Source: Agrocybe praecox (Eukaryota; Basidiomycota; Agaricomycetes; Agaricales; Agrocybaceae). Taken from it: DNA of 64,000 bases. This document shows, piece after piece, positions 47,006 to 57,443 of the stretch. Where the stretch lies: contig OZ024848.1 of NCBI GenBank assembly GCA_964017145.1, forward strand, positions 2,368,501 to 2,432,500. Reading direction: 5' to 3'. The position numbers and the translations under genes were made by a program. The stretch's first letter is position 1; each line of letters starts with the position of its first letter. The notes under the pieces were generated by a model. That model worked only from the letters and a program-made list of their open reading frames with translations, was not told the origin of the DNA and searched no databases.

Positions 47006-48320
47006 AATACTGTCATTTACCCGTGCACGTTGTCACGCAATTGCATGAAGCGCGCCACTTCTCTGATCGTCGGGCAACTAAAGCTAGGGAAACTTCAACT
47101 TTCAAGACGAAGTAATGCTGATGTGTGATGAATACAATATGGTTATACAACGAAGGATCAATGGTCATTGTCGGGTGACAGTAAAGCGCTAGGAAAGCAG
47201 GTCAGTGAATGGATCATTGCAAGGAACGGTAAATGAGGGGGCAAGAATAAGGTGAATGCAGATCGTTTACAGCTAAACATCAAAGCAACCAGGACGCCTT
47301 TTGACATAGAAACGAGATGTGCGATGGTGGGTATATCAACAACACTGAGGACAGATACAACTCATGGTCTGATTGTAGAATTCGAAAATGTATACGCAAC
47401 GCCGAGTACAAGAAAATAAAAGGGCTGAACACTACAGAAACGGTTGAAAAATGATCTCGAGAACGTAATTTGTGGGCATACACTTCCTGCTTTGACTTGG
47501 TGCTATATACCATATATTAACCCTGGTCGTCTCAAATGCGACCCGTCAGCAAATGTCAGTGCATGATATTTCTATGGGTTAGAGGACGCGGGCGCACAGA
47601 GCGTCCGACTAGGCGAGAAACGACCATGTGAAAATCAGAAAGAAAACCAGAAAACTTTATGAAAATAATGTGCAGCGACGTAATGTATCCGGAAATAGAT
47701 ATTGGCATAGCCACCCTCTACGGAATCACGGGAAGACCTATAAATACATACCGCTTTGCGTGTATGAACATATACCATCACCTATCGTTGGAGCGGTCCA
47801 GGATGCAGCTGTACGGCGTAGCTGAGCTCTGAAGTGCGTCGAGCAGCCTCGCAAAGCGGTAGTTGCAGTCAAAGCAAGGTTGGATTCGGCTATGGACGTG
47901 TCGTTGTCATACAGACGATGGATCTACTAATCTAATCTACGGCAATCGGCCAGATTGCACTTCCACATCGTGTTCATTGTCAGACTACAGACAGACCCGC
48001 CTTCGCGGCACAGAAATAGTTCATCTTCGTTGAATGTACGCCATATGAACGTTAGACACGATAGATAAATTGAACCAGAGTCACGGTAGCAAATTTCTCA
48101 TAACCTCCTCTGTGGTGTGCCATACTTACTAGATCCACACACAACGAAGCGTACAGAACAGAACAGTGCACGGAAAATCCGACCCTTTCATTGTGCTCTA
48201 CAGAAAGGTACGTCCTACTAGCCACTCGATAATTCACAGCCCTTCAAATCTTCCATTTCTCCCCATTACTTCGCCTACCGATATGCTTCAAGATTTCAAT
48301 CAACCTGTCCTTCACTCTAG
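47006..48320. other. Non-coding stretch
   Basis: Position where the missing 5' half of the truncated DUF6534 copy would lie. No exon of that family and no other gene was found. Confidence 0.4.
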
Positions 48321-48560
48321 ATGCATTGCATCTATTTCGTCAAGACCGTAATCGCCAGCGCACTATCCACTGCACTCCTTTTCCTCACCAGATCCGCAAA
48401 CGCTCGTCCAGTAGCCAATCCTCAGCTACCGGAAAAGTCTCTACCAAGGCTTGTAGGAGGCATCACCGGTGAAGATGCACAGAATTGGATCCCTACTGTC
48501 AATCGGACAGTCGACGGCATTATGAAAATAATTAAAGCAGAGGGTATTTTGGACTCCTAG
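48321..48560 (+). CDS. Small secreted protein, unknown function
   Basis: Single open frame of 79 residues. MHCIYFVKTVIASALSTALL plus FLTRSANA forms a clear signal peptide, with cleavage likely after ANA. The mature part (about 50 residues: RPVANPQLPEKSLPRLVGGI, then NWIPTVNRTVDGIMKIIKAE) has no cysteine and one N-glycosylation sequon (NRT). Small secreted proteins without homologues are common in mushroom genomes. It is unsupported by a known family and could be chance. Confidence 0.45.
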   Translation: MHCIYFVKTVIASALSTALLFLTRSANARPVANPQLPEKSLPRLVGGITGEDAQNWIPTVNRTVDGIMKIIKAEGILDS

Positions 48561-48949
48561 TTGGGAGGACAAGGATGTTATGGAAGGTATTATGCGTAGT
48601 TAAGTCTCCTTTGGAGTGCCAATTCCAAATGACCACATGTGTTATCTGAAACGGAGATAGGGGAGTACCTAGGAAGACCTTAGTGTTACACGAGGGGGAA
48701 ATTCAGATTACATCAAGCAGACCATTAGTGTCAGCACGTCAGCGGGATGCAGCCAAAAAAAAACAGTTATTCCAAAATCTAGTATGTCGGAGTTGATTCA
48801 AGAATCGCTTGAACACTGTATACACTTGTTCACTAACGAGAATTCGCAATCCAAAGTCTACGTGTATATAATCTAGATACGTGAGAACAATCCTACAATA
48901 TCAAGCACACATCGATTCTGTTCGAATCCTATGCCCAAAAATTCCTGCA

Positions 48950-49427
48950 TTAGAAGTTCCAGACAACAGGATAGATTTGTCCAACTTCAAGAGGAGCGAG
49001 TAACGCGAACGCCTGGTGGCTCAAGCTGATATTGTTCGACCCCTGTCCGGCAAGGAAAAGGTCAGTGAACGTTACGTCGATGTTAGTTCCTTGGTCTGTT
49101 ATTCCCAAAGAAGTCCGAGTCAGTTGATTTACAAGGTGACCATACAAAATAGACATACAGCTAACATGGACGGTCTCACAGCAATGCTCGCCGTTGGGAA
49201 ACTGATCGACAGGCAACGCAACCCTGAAGTCGGTAAGAGGGCATTGGACGGGACATGGAGTAGTACCGAGAGACTCCGAAGTAGCTAAATACCATGCGCA
49301 CCGGTGTCAGTCAACACATCATACGAGGGGGGTCAAAAGAAAGACGCATACCGCGGCCAGTGGAAGCGCTGACAGCGGACAAGGAAGAGATGCTGGAGAC
49401 CATAACGAATAAGGCTTTAGATAACAT
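48950..49427 (-). CDS. Secreted double-psi beta-barrel protein (expansin/RlpA-like)
   Basis: Start MLSKALFVMVSSISSLSAVS at 49427 gives a signal peptide; an in-frame ATG at 49499 would spoil it. A GTATGCGT...ATTTAG intron joins to ATSESLGTTPCPVQCPLTDF. The core then reads RVALPVDQFPNGEHCCETVH, a second intron, and DQGTNIDVTFTDLF, ending LSHQAFALLAPLEVGQIYPV and VWNF. This is the double-psi barrel pattern of basidiomycete expansin-like proteins (xFxNGxHCGKxVxI ... LSxxAFxxLAPLxVGxIxVxW). The usual VVDxCPxC segment is replaced by TFTDLFLAGQGSNN, so a canonical disulfide and Asp are missing. Such proteins are small, apoplastic, and thought to bind or loosen wall polysaccharides. Confidence 0.72.
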
Positions 49428-49594
49428 TGCTGGGTTTTCGAGTATCTCTTTTTTCAAGACTCGTTGAATGGGTAGTTTTTGAGCTGGTATCCCTCTCATT
49501 TTCTGTACCCTTTATATACCTTCAACCTTATGCCGTGTAAAAAAAATTGTGCGTATATTTATCTATTCCGGTGTGCTTATAGCTTGACAGAGGG

Positions 49595-51025
49595 CTTTAC
49601 ACTCACCCACTGATTCCTAACGGAGTCCAGTGGAGTCCGGTGCTTTTTGCACTATTCCAAATGGCTGGTAGCCCCAGCCATTGGGGGTGGACTGAGTTTT
49701 ATACTGGACTCGCCACCGGAATATGGTGGACTGGACTCAATCTGGACTCAACATGGACTATAATATGTTTTATTTTATTTTATTCATGGTTATTTTGTTA
49801 TTTCCGCCCAAACCATAACATATTACGTCATACTTAATGCTTGAAAAATATATTTCGAATATTTTAGGAATTGTCGTGATTTTTTCATAATTTTTGGAGG
49901 TCCGTGTGACATAGAAACAACAATTTTTGCAAAATGCCCAAAATAGACGTTCGGGCCGGGTCGGAAATTGCCGGCACAGCCACATCCCGCTGCCCAGGCC
50001 GGGTCATCACTCTTTCCTCGTTCACACCACTACCACCATCATCCTCCGTCGTCCACCACCACCACGTCCCGTTGCCACCACGCCGCAACGCCAACGACGA
50101 CGCCAGCGACGATGACAACAACAACACGACGACACGACAACGTCGCCGCCGACAACACGATGACACGACAACGTCGCCGCCGACAACACGATGACACGAC
50201 GCCAGCGACGACGCCACGACTACGACAACAACACGACGATGACGTCGCCACGCGAACGACGACCCCACGCGAACGACGATGCCACGCGAACGACGACCCA
50301 CGCGAACGACGATGCCACGCGAACGACGAACAGTGACCCCGCGAACGACGATGGCGACAACGCCGGCAACGCAAACGACCACGACGATGGACGCCAGCGA
50401 ACGACCCGACGAACACAAGGGGACGGCGTTGGGGGCAAGGGCGTGACGTGGCAAGGCTATGGGGGGCGTTTTATTACGAGGTATGTACCCCGTCCACGCC
50501 GTCTCCTCGCTCACCGCCGCTGTCCACAGGCTACCCCCCCTCTGTTCCTCCTCTCCTAGTTCCATCCTCACCCCCTACCCTGCCCTTTTTGTCTTCTCCC
50601 AGCCATCTCTTCCACCCTTCCCTCCCATCTCCTTCCCTTATCCCGTCCCCATCCTCTTCCCTTCTCTCTGCCCTATCCCCTCTCTCCTTTTCTTCCCTCT
50701 GTCCTATTCTTTCCATATTCCCTTCCCCCTTATCTTCTCCGATCAAATAATTATATAAGTAGATATAAATCATGTATATTATGCTTTTAAATTAATCAAT
50801 GAATTTTATTTCGCATTTTTATATGTTTTTTGTGTAAGTCTCATGTTTTTAGTGAATGTTATTATTTTTTAAACATAAGTGACCTTGTATAAAACATGTA
50901 AACAACAATTTTCCACTAAGTTTGACAGGATTCTGGATGGAGTCCAGTGGAGTCCACCAGGACTCCACTGGAATCCAGCAAAAAAGGCATGCTAATCCAC
51001 CAGGAATCAGTGGGGGAGTGTAAAG
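49595..51025. mobile_element. Nonautonomous DNA transposon (about 1.43 kb) with ACTCC-rich ends
   Basis: The ends are inverted copies: the left begins CTTTACACTCACCCACTGAT and the right, reverse-complemented, CTTTACACTCCCCCACTGAT, followed on both sides by ATTCC and GGAGTCCAGTGGAGTCC words. Subterminal ACTCCACTGGACTCC repeats are typical of hAT-like nonautonomous elements. There is no transposase frame; the interior is filled by CGA-rich and pyrimidine-rich simple sequence. I found no clear target duplication. Confidence 0.7.
50040..50440. repeat. CGA-rich minisatellite inside the nonautonomous element
   Basis: Tandem words CGACGACAACGTCGCCGCC, ACACGATGACACGACAACG and CCACGCGAACGACGATG recur with short periods of roughly 16-37 bp. 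All frames stay open because the repeat lacks stops, giving long Arg/Asp/Thr-rich pseudo-frames on both strands. A 200-bp CT-rich tract (50520-50740) follows. Confidence 0.85.
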
Positions 51026-51659
51026 TATTGGGAAATGGTACCCTTCGTGTTATGATTCCTCCATTTTCAGTATTAATTTTCGAGGGTTTTATCATGCTTT
51101 AGAGTGTCTATAAAGATGAAGGATGAAAAGGGGCACGGAGGCAGGGATCTAAGGAGGGATTATCGGAGAATTGATTGGAATTTCACAACTCTTCCAGATT
51201 TGGCATAGCCTGCAGCACTCGTGACAAATCCGCGAGCGAAACGTGACATGGATTGAACGCATTTATTCATCTATTTTTCAATTCAAGCGTCTAACTTACA
51301 ATAAAAATGACCGATCCGATAAATACTGAATATTGTTCACTACACAAGTCATAAATAAGCATGAAAGTCTGTTGTATTGTCCTAGTATATTATCCATAAA
51401 ATATCTGCAAGTGCATCCGGGGAAGCTACTGGCATGGTTCATACTCTTGAGGCCATTTCTCTTCATCAGACTATGTACGATTAATACTAAATATGACGTA
51501 TAATAATAATAGTGAGGCAAGACTGACCTTTATTGGCGAAGCGATTGGTTTATCTCCGGAAAGGCCATTGGAGCCTGTTAGGGATGTTTGTGCCGTCACA
51601 AAGGATATCTGTTGGTTTCATTCCCAGTGTCAGTAGTAGTTTAGTTTACATATGAGAAG
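51026..51659. other. Intergenic spacer 3' of DUF6534 copy
   Basis: AT-rich. No gene or repeat recognised. Confidence 0.4.
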
Positions 51660-53084
51660 CTAGCGCACTGTGAATGATCCTGGAATCGCGAATTTTATGG
51701 TTGGCAAGGATCCTGAGACTGGACCTTGAACTTCATGACACATGCTCTCCCTCGCGTTCAACCTAATAATAGTACACAGAGCTGTCAAACTTCGCTGATT
51801 TGAGAGAAACTCACAATACGAGCAACGAGTTAGAGTAAACTATGTATTCTCGATATGTGAGTAGGTCTAGAAATTATCCTGGTCACTCACCCTTTGCCAG
51901 AAGAATATTGAATCCAAACCACACCACTGATCCAAAACCGATTTAAGCATTGCTCTGTAAGCTGTTAGATACTACGCACTGTTGTTTCTCATGGCCTGAA
52001 ACTATAGCAAGTGTTAATATGGATATCATTTTTATCAATTATACTGCAAGACGAACACTGATTAGGACAGCCACTGACATCATACTATAACATGAACATA
52101 TCAGATACGTAGGGTAGAAGCAACGGTCAAGATGAAAGATGCATACCCTGTGATTAGTCCCGTCTCTGTTTCAGAGGAACATCAATAATATGTACGTCTA
52201 TGGAAGGCGGCTTAGATCATACGGAGTGAGATTCGAACCAAGCGGTTGATAATATTCGTCGTTCTGTCAAAATCTCCATTAACGCTGATCACGATATTGC
52301 AAAAAAAGAACTCACGACGCTGCACCAAAAGGTGACTCCACCTTTCTCAGGTAGTACAGCATGGATCCAGCAATCACGACATCCGCAACGGCGCCGGAGG
52401 TCAAAGACGACGTGATCAGCCAGCTCATCTTTACGACAAAGTTGATGTCGTCTGGGGCATTCGAAATGTCAACGAAGCTGTATGCTGCGAGGGTCATGCC
52501 TCCGACGAGGCGGAACATTGCGAGCACAGTGCAACATACGCTCAGAAAAACACTACCAGACAACCGATAAACGTTGTACGTGAAAAACGACTGTATAACA
52601 CTATAAGTGGTTGGCAATTAACATGTCAATGTATCGAATTGACCTGTGCTAAGGCAGTAATCATATTTTCAAGAACTCCTGTTACTGTGAGCGGGTAAGA
52701 GTTGGGCTGTCTGGTCAAATATTTGGTCACTGTATCAAAGTAAACCGTCTGCGATGTTGTAAATGAGTGACAAGTCTCGAGAAACCTTTGCATTGTATCA
52801 GCGTATGTTATCGTAGACAGGGGTAAGGACACTTGACGTACAACAAGAATGTAACCTGTAATGAGTGAGTGAGTAAGTACCTTACACTACTAGATGGTAA
52901 ATGCATTTCATCTTACTAGACATCGAAGCGACCTTCCGTCCTTGTTGCGGGAAAAGTACACGTAGGCCTGGGACAGTAGGATCCCAAACATGACGAGGCC
53001 AATGAATGTAGTAACCTGTACTGCCCCCAGATCTCCGTCTGACTGTAGGACAAATGCGCTAGATAAAACGGGGCCCAATGCCAT
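51660..53084 (-). CDS. DUF6534-family integral membrane protein, copy A
   Basis: Basidiomycete-specific seven-helix family of unknown function. Start MALGPVLSSAFVLQSDGDLG at 53084. Helix 1 is VTTFIGLVMFGILLSQAYVYF. Then TVYFDTVTKYLTRQPNSYPL and TVTGVLENMITALAQ spliced to SFFTYNVYRLSGSVFLSVCC, a helix around MFRLVGGMTLAAYSFVDI, KMSWLITSSLTSGAVADVVI followed by AGSMLYYLRKVES, the block RTTNIINRLVRISL, ETGLIT, VVWFGFNILLAK and the hallmark VYSNSLLVLLNARES. The tail ends FAIPGSFTVR at 51660. About eight short exons. Exon plan and residues closely parallel copy B just upstream, so the two arose by tandem duplication. Confidence 0.78.
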
Positions 53085-53643
53085 GATAAAAGATAAAAGA
53101 TAAATATAATAAGAGATGATAGTGAAAACGAAGGTCCAGCCGCAAATTGCACTCTACCCTCAGGGAAGAGCTAATACAAAGAGGGGATACAAGAAAAGAG
53201 AACCAAGCATATGAAAGAAGATAGGGAAATTGTTTTATACCCAGACGTGCACACCCGATTTGTCGAATCCCTCCCGACAACATGATGAACAAATAATCTA
53301 AGCGGTTACCGGCGATTAAAAAAGAAATGTTATGTAGATCGAAAAATTTATCAGTTCTGTGGCCAGATATAACGATCCATAACGATGAGACTATCTTTAA
53401 TACATTCCTTGACCGGTAAGTTGTGCATTTTGGGTTGTTTATCACCGCTCCTAGAGGCCCCTTTGGATACAATCAATCGCCTAAATACTAGAACCTGATC
53501 TACTAGGCAGAAATTACAACAGAGCATATTCATAATCACTCAATCTTCAAGACAATAATACAAGTCCAATAAATTCATACAATGCTGGCGTATAATCTTC
53601 ACGAATCACAAATCATCCTATATATCAATGTACCTCCCATTTG

Positions 53644-55299
53644 CTAATATCCGTCCTCCTCCTCCTCATCCCAAATTCCGCGAGACTGTATACTACCAGC
53701 ATTAGAACCTGAACGAATAGGAAGAGAGGAGTATACATACAATTTTTGACGTGATATAGGCATTCTCCAGAGAGGACTGTGATAGGATTTCACACGACTC
53801 AAGCACTGAGATGACTTTAAAACTTTTTTACTTACGGCACTGGGGACAGGCGTGGCAAACGCAATGGTTGGCATTGTACCTATATTTGCAGATGTCTGCA
53901 AAATCTGACGCCGCATACCAGTTCTTGCATTAAGTCTTTATTTAAATTTTGAGATTTACTATACACGGAATGGTAATAGTTAATCAATGACTTACGAAAC
54001 TAGCAAGGAGTTCGAATATACTGGAGGTAAAATATTGTAGTTCAACCAGGTAAAATTCAACGTATATTCATGACAACTCACCCTTCGCTGAGAGGATATA
54101 AAATCCGAAGCACATCACTGTTTATTATTATGAGCCTGTGGTACATGCGAAAATTAACGACCAATACTTACTGCTTTCCAGAGCCTGGAACTGCACCAAA
54201 AATAAGTAGACTTTGCGTGAGTCAGGATAGGCATAATTGATGCCTCCGGGGCTTACGCTAATTATAACAGCCAGCGAGGTCAAACTGTCAAGGGAACAAA
54301 TGAGAGGCGTTTCACAGGAAAGTTTGGAGAAGCCAACTGACCTTGTGACCAATCCTGTCTCTATTCCATAATAATCAGTCGCTCGTAGCCCGTTCGCCCT
54401 AGGAGAAGAGGAGAATAAGGATACTCACGAAATGAATACCTAACCAACCGATTGATAACGTTTGTGGTCCTAAAATTTCTATGAGTCAATTCAGTTCTGT
54501 TCATAAAAGAAAAAAAAACTCACGATTTAGTGTTACCGCGCGAGTCCATTTGCCTCAAATAGTAAAGCATTGATGCAGCAATTATGACGTCCGCAGCGGC
54601 GCCGCAGGCCAAGGACGAGGTGATCAACCAACTCAGATTTTCAGCCAAGGTGATGGCACTGATGAAGGAAGACAAATCAACGAAGCTGTAGCCTATAAGC
54701 ACCATGCCTCCCACGAAGCGCAGTAATACTAAGATAGAACACACAACCCCAAGCATAAGAGATTCCGAGAGCCTATAAACACGGTACGTAAAGAAAGACT
54801 GAGCCTTTCACCGTAAGCCGTCAATTTGTATGAAATATTGATATAAACGAGCGCACCTGGACTAGAACAGTGATCAGATTTTCAAGAAATCCCGTTACCG
54901 TGAGGGAGCTGGAGTCAGGCTTGGCGGTCAAAAATTGAGTCACAGTGTCGACGTAAATAATTTGTGAGGCTGAAAAGGAATGACAAATTTCGAGGAATCT
55001 AGAGCTAGTGAATCAGCATCATTGGGCCCTATAAAATAATAATCAATCGAGATACATCAATGAGGAAACCTGTTATATTGTTTAAGCCAATCTTCCATTC
55101 CCTATGAAAGCGTAAACTAGAATTGTCTTACCAGAAATTGGAGTAGAGGCTGGTCTTTGGTTCTAGATAAGTATACATAGGCCTGTGAGAGTGAAACGCC
55201 GAACAAGACGAGACCGATGAACGTCAGGACCTGTAGGCCGCCTAGATTTAAGCCAGATTGCAATACGAAGGAACTTGGGGAAATTGGGCTTATTGCCAT
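53644..55299 (-). CDS. DUF6534-family integral membrane protein, copy B
   Basis: Start MAISPISPSSFVLQSGLNLG at 55299, then helix VLTFIGLVLFGVSLSQAYVYL. Further exons: FLEICHSFSASQIIYVDTVT region, TVTGFLENLITVLVQ, SFFTYRVYRLSESLMLGVVC, LRFVGGMVLIGYSFVDLSSF, NLSWLITSSLACGAAADVII with AASMLYYLRQMDS, RTTNVINRLVRYSF, ETGLVTSLTSLAVIIS, MCFGFYILSAK and VYSNSLLAS with LNARTGMRRQ. The cytosolic tail is longer than in copy A (PVPSAVSKKVLKSSQCLSRV and on) and ends RGIWDEEEEDGY at 53644. The same DUF6534 pattern lies head-to-tail with copy A, about 560 bp apart. The two tails share almost nothing, unlike the helices. Confidence 0.8.
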
Positions 55300-56491
55300 A
55301 ATAAAAAATATGCAGTAAAATAAAGGAACGAATGAGCACGGCCTGCCGCAGATTTGAAGTGTCTCTCAGTCGAGGTGAGCAGATGGGAACGATGTTGTCG
55401 ATATAGCAGCCTAGAACCGATTCGTGGGGGATTATATAGCCAGAGACTTTTCTATTTCAAATGCAAAGCATCTGCCAAGAACTTGACGAACAAGAACCTA
55501 TGAACACTTGACAGAATAATAATTAGAGGGAAAGCGCACCTTCCGTACTAGCGCTCATAAGCAACGACACCCTCGCTGTGGGCGTGAATTGTTCATCGGC
55601 GTACCACACACGTCCATATCTCGGTATACTACACACAGTGCGTTTTCCTAATGCAATTAAGGCAGGGTATGGACGATTCCTTTGCTCCGTCAACAATGAG
55701 TAAGTATTCGAACCGACGACTAACGCCGACACGATGAGAAACACATCAGTCAACGGAATGTTGCCGTATCAATCTCAAGTTCAGATTGCTGATTTGATTT
55801 AGTGGCTAGAAAATCACCATCATTAATCAGCACCCAATAGCCATAGTAAGAAACTCTGAGTACGCGTTCTGTCTCCTTTTATCGTGTTGATAAGTCTGCT
55901 AGTGATGATGTAAGTCAGCAGGACAACACCCTCTGTTCACTCACTGACATTCTCATTTCACTCCGAGCATCGTACAGGTCAAGGAATCATATACTGCGCA
56001 GAGATTCATAAAATATGACGAGCCTGATAACCACTGTAATGTGTGGTTTGTTCCAAGAGCATCGCTGCTCTCACTATTTGTAGCGGTGACCCTGTGTAGA
56101 AGACAGACACGAGAATCAGAAGGGTGCTCGTCAGGATGGTAGCAATGAAAGGTTAAACCAGCAATCACCACGACAGCGACTCGTTTCGGGTAAGATTCAA
56201 AGTCAGCCGCCTGAGAATTATATTTAAATTCAGACTCAGATGCCGAGGCACTGAACTGACAACGTTTCAAGCCTCAAGCTCAAGGATCATCAAGAATGGA
56301 TTATATCTTTGGCTTTAGACGCCTGCCTATCACTATGACACGTTATGTGGTATCCTTTAGATCATGAATGTCTCACTAACTCCCAACCGAAGTAGATATG
56401 TCAAATTTCGAGTGATGAGCGCTGAGATCCCAGGCTGAGACTCGAGAGTTGGTTGATAAGGACTTGAGGCCTCGAACTTGCCTCGAACACA
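55300..56491. other. Intergenic stretch
   Basis: Holds minus-strand open frames at 55523-55753 and 55953-56270, neither with splice context nor family resemblance. I regard it as non-coding. Confidence 0.4.
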
Positions 56492-57443
56492 TCAGGTAGA
56501 AGTTTTTAGCAGTGCCTCCTGACAGCGTTTTTCATCTGCAAGCGCGTACACGCGCTCTTGCCTGATCTTTCGGTTGAGAGCCTCGGCCAAACGATGACCG
56601 GGAGGTGGGTCCCGGGCGAGCGATATAATGGTACGTTCGAGCTGGGGAAGATCAGCTCGCAACAACCAGTTGTTCGCCACATCACACCGAATGACGCCGT
56701 TGATGTATCTGTACAATCAGAAAGATAAGAATCAGTTGAGATGAGAAAGACTACTCACTCGATATATGTATCCACCGTTAATGGTGCTGACACCTTGGTA
56801 AATACACCATCTAGGACGACCGGGATCTCGATCGGAGGCTGCTTCATCGCCCACTCTAAGTCAGGAAGGCATATGTCCAGGCGTTGAGTCCATCGAGACA
56901 TAGTGGTCCCATTGTGTCCGCCTACGGTCTTGTGGAAGTGCATGTGAACCCTACACAGCTTCTGTTCTGACCCGAAAGCATATTTCTTGAACGAGGCGGC
57001 TGTTTTTGGAGTTTGCGTAGGCGATGCTAGGCGCTGTCCAGGATATGCATCGGGACATCGTACCTCCACAATTTGTGGCATTCCTTTTAATGGAGTACTT
57101 GACGGGAAATCTTGCCCGTTATAGAGATCGATGAAGTCGTATGCGTGCACGGGCTCTGCGTGCAGAAGAACGTCCAAGTGAAATGGAAATGCGATGCGTT
57201 GCGCGAGTTCTTCGGGTGTGCGTTCGTGAATACTAAACCAAAGAACAGACAGAATGTTATAAAACGGGAGGAGAGTAGGAGCGTTGGCGACTGATAGTAG
57301 AATTTTCTGTCGTGCAAGTGTTTCTGGTACCGCAGGGACACAGACAAGTTTATGGTCCTTCCTAAAATAAGTTTTTTCAAGGTCAGCAGAAGAAATTTTG
57401 CGCTTATAAAAACTCACCAGTCTTCTTTTTGACGCTTCCCCAT
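56492..57443 (-). CDS. Conserved-looking protein of unknown function
   Basis: Start MGKRQKEDW at 57443 is split by a GTGAGT...TTTTAG intron and joins KDHKLVCVPAVPETLARQKI. It continues through LLSVANAPTLLPFYNILSVL, IHERTPEELAQRIAFPFHLD, HAYDFIDLYNGQDFPSSTPL, KKYAFGSEQKLCRVHMHFHK and PPIEIPVVLDGVFTKVSAPL. A second intron near 56710-56755 joins the last exon (INGVIRCDVANNWLLRADLP onward), ending ALLKTST at 56492. About 290 residues, soluble, without signal peptide or known motif. Coding character is strong and junctions are canonical. I do not recognise a family. Confidence 0.65.

Noticed and set aside
48901..48950. tRNA-like GTTCGAATCC word
   Set aside because: No acceptor stem, anticodon arm or matching D-arm around it. 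No tRNA was found in the window.
49885..50571. Long Arg/Val- or Thr/Asp-rich open frames on both strands
   Set aside because: Produced by a CGA-rich simple repeat without stop codons. No real protein is indicated.
55523..56270. Minus-strand frames MTDVFLIVSALVVGS and MKRCQFSASASESEF
   Set aside because: No splice partners, no family and poor coding character.
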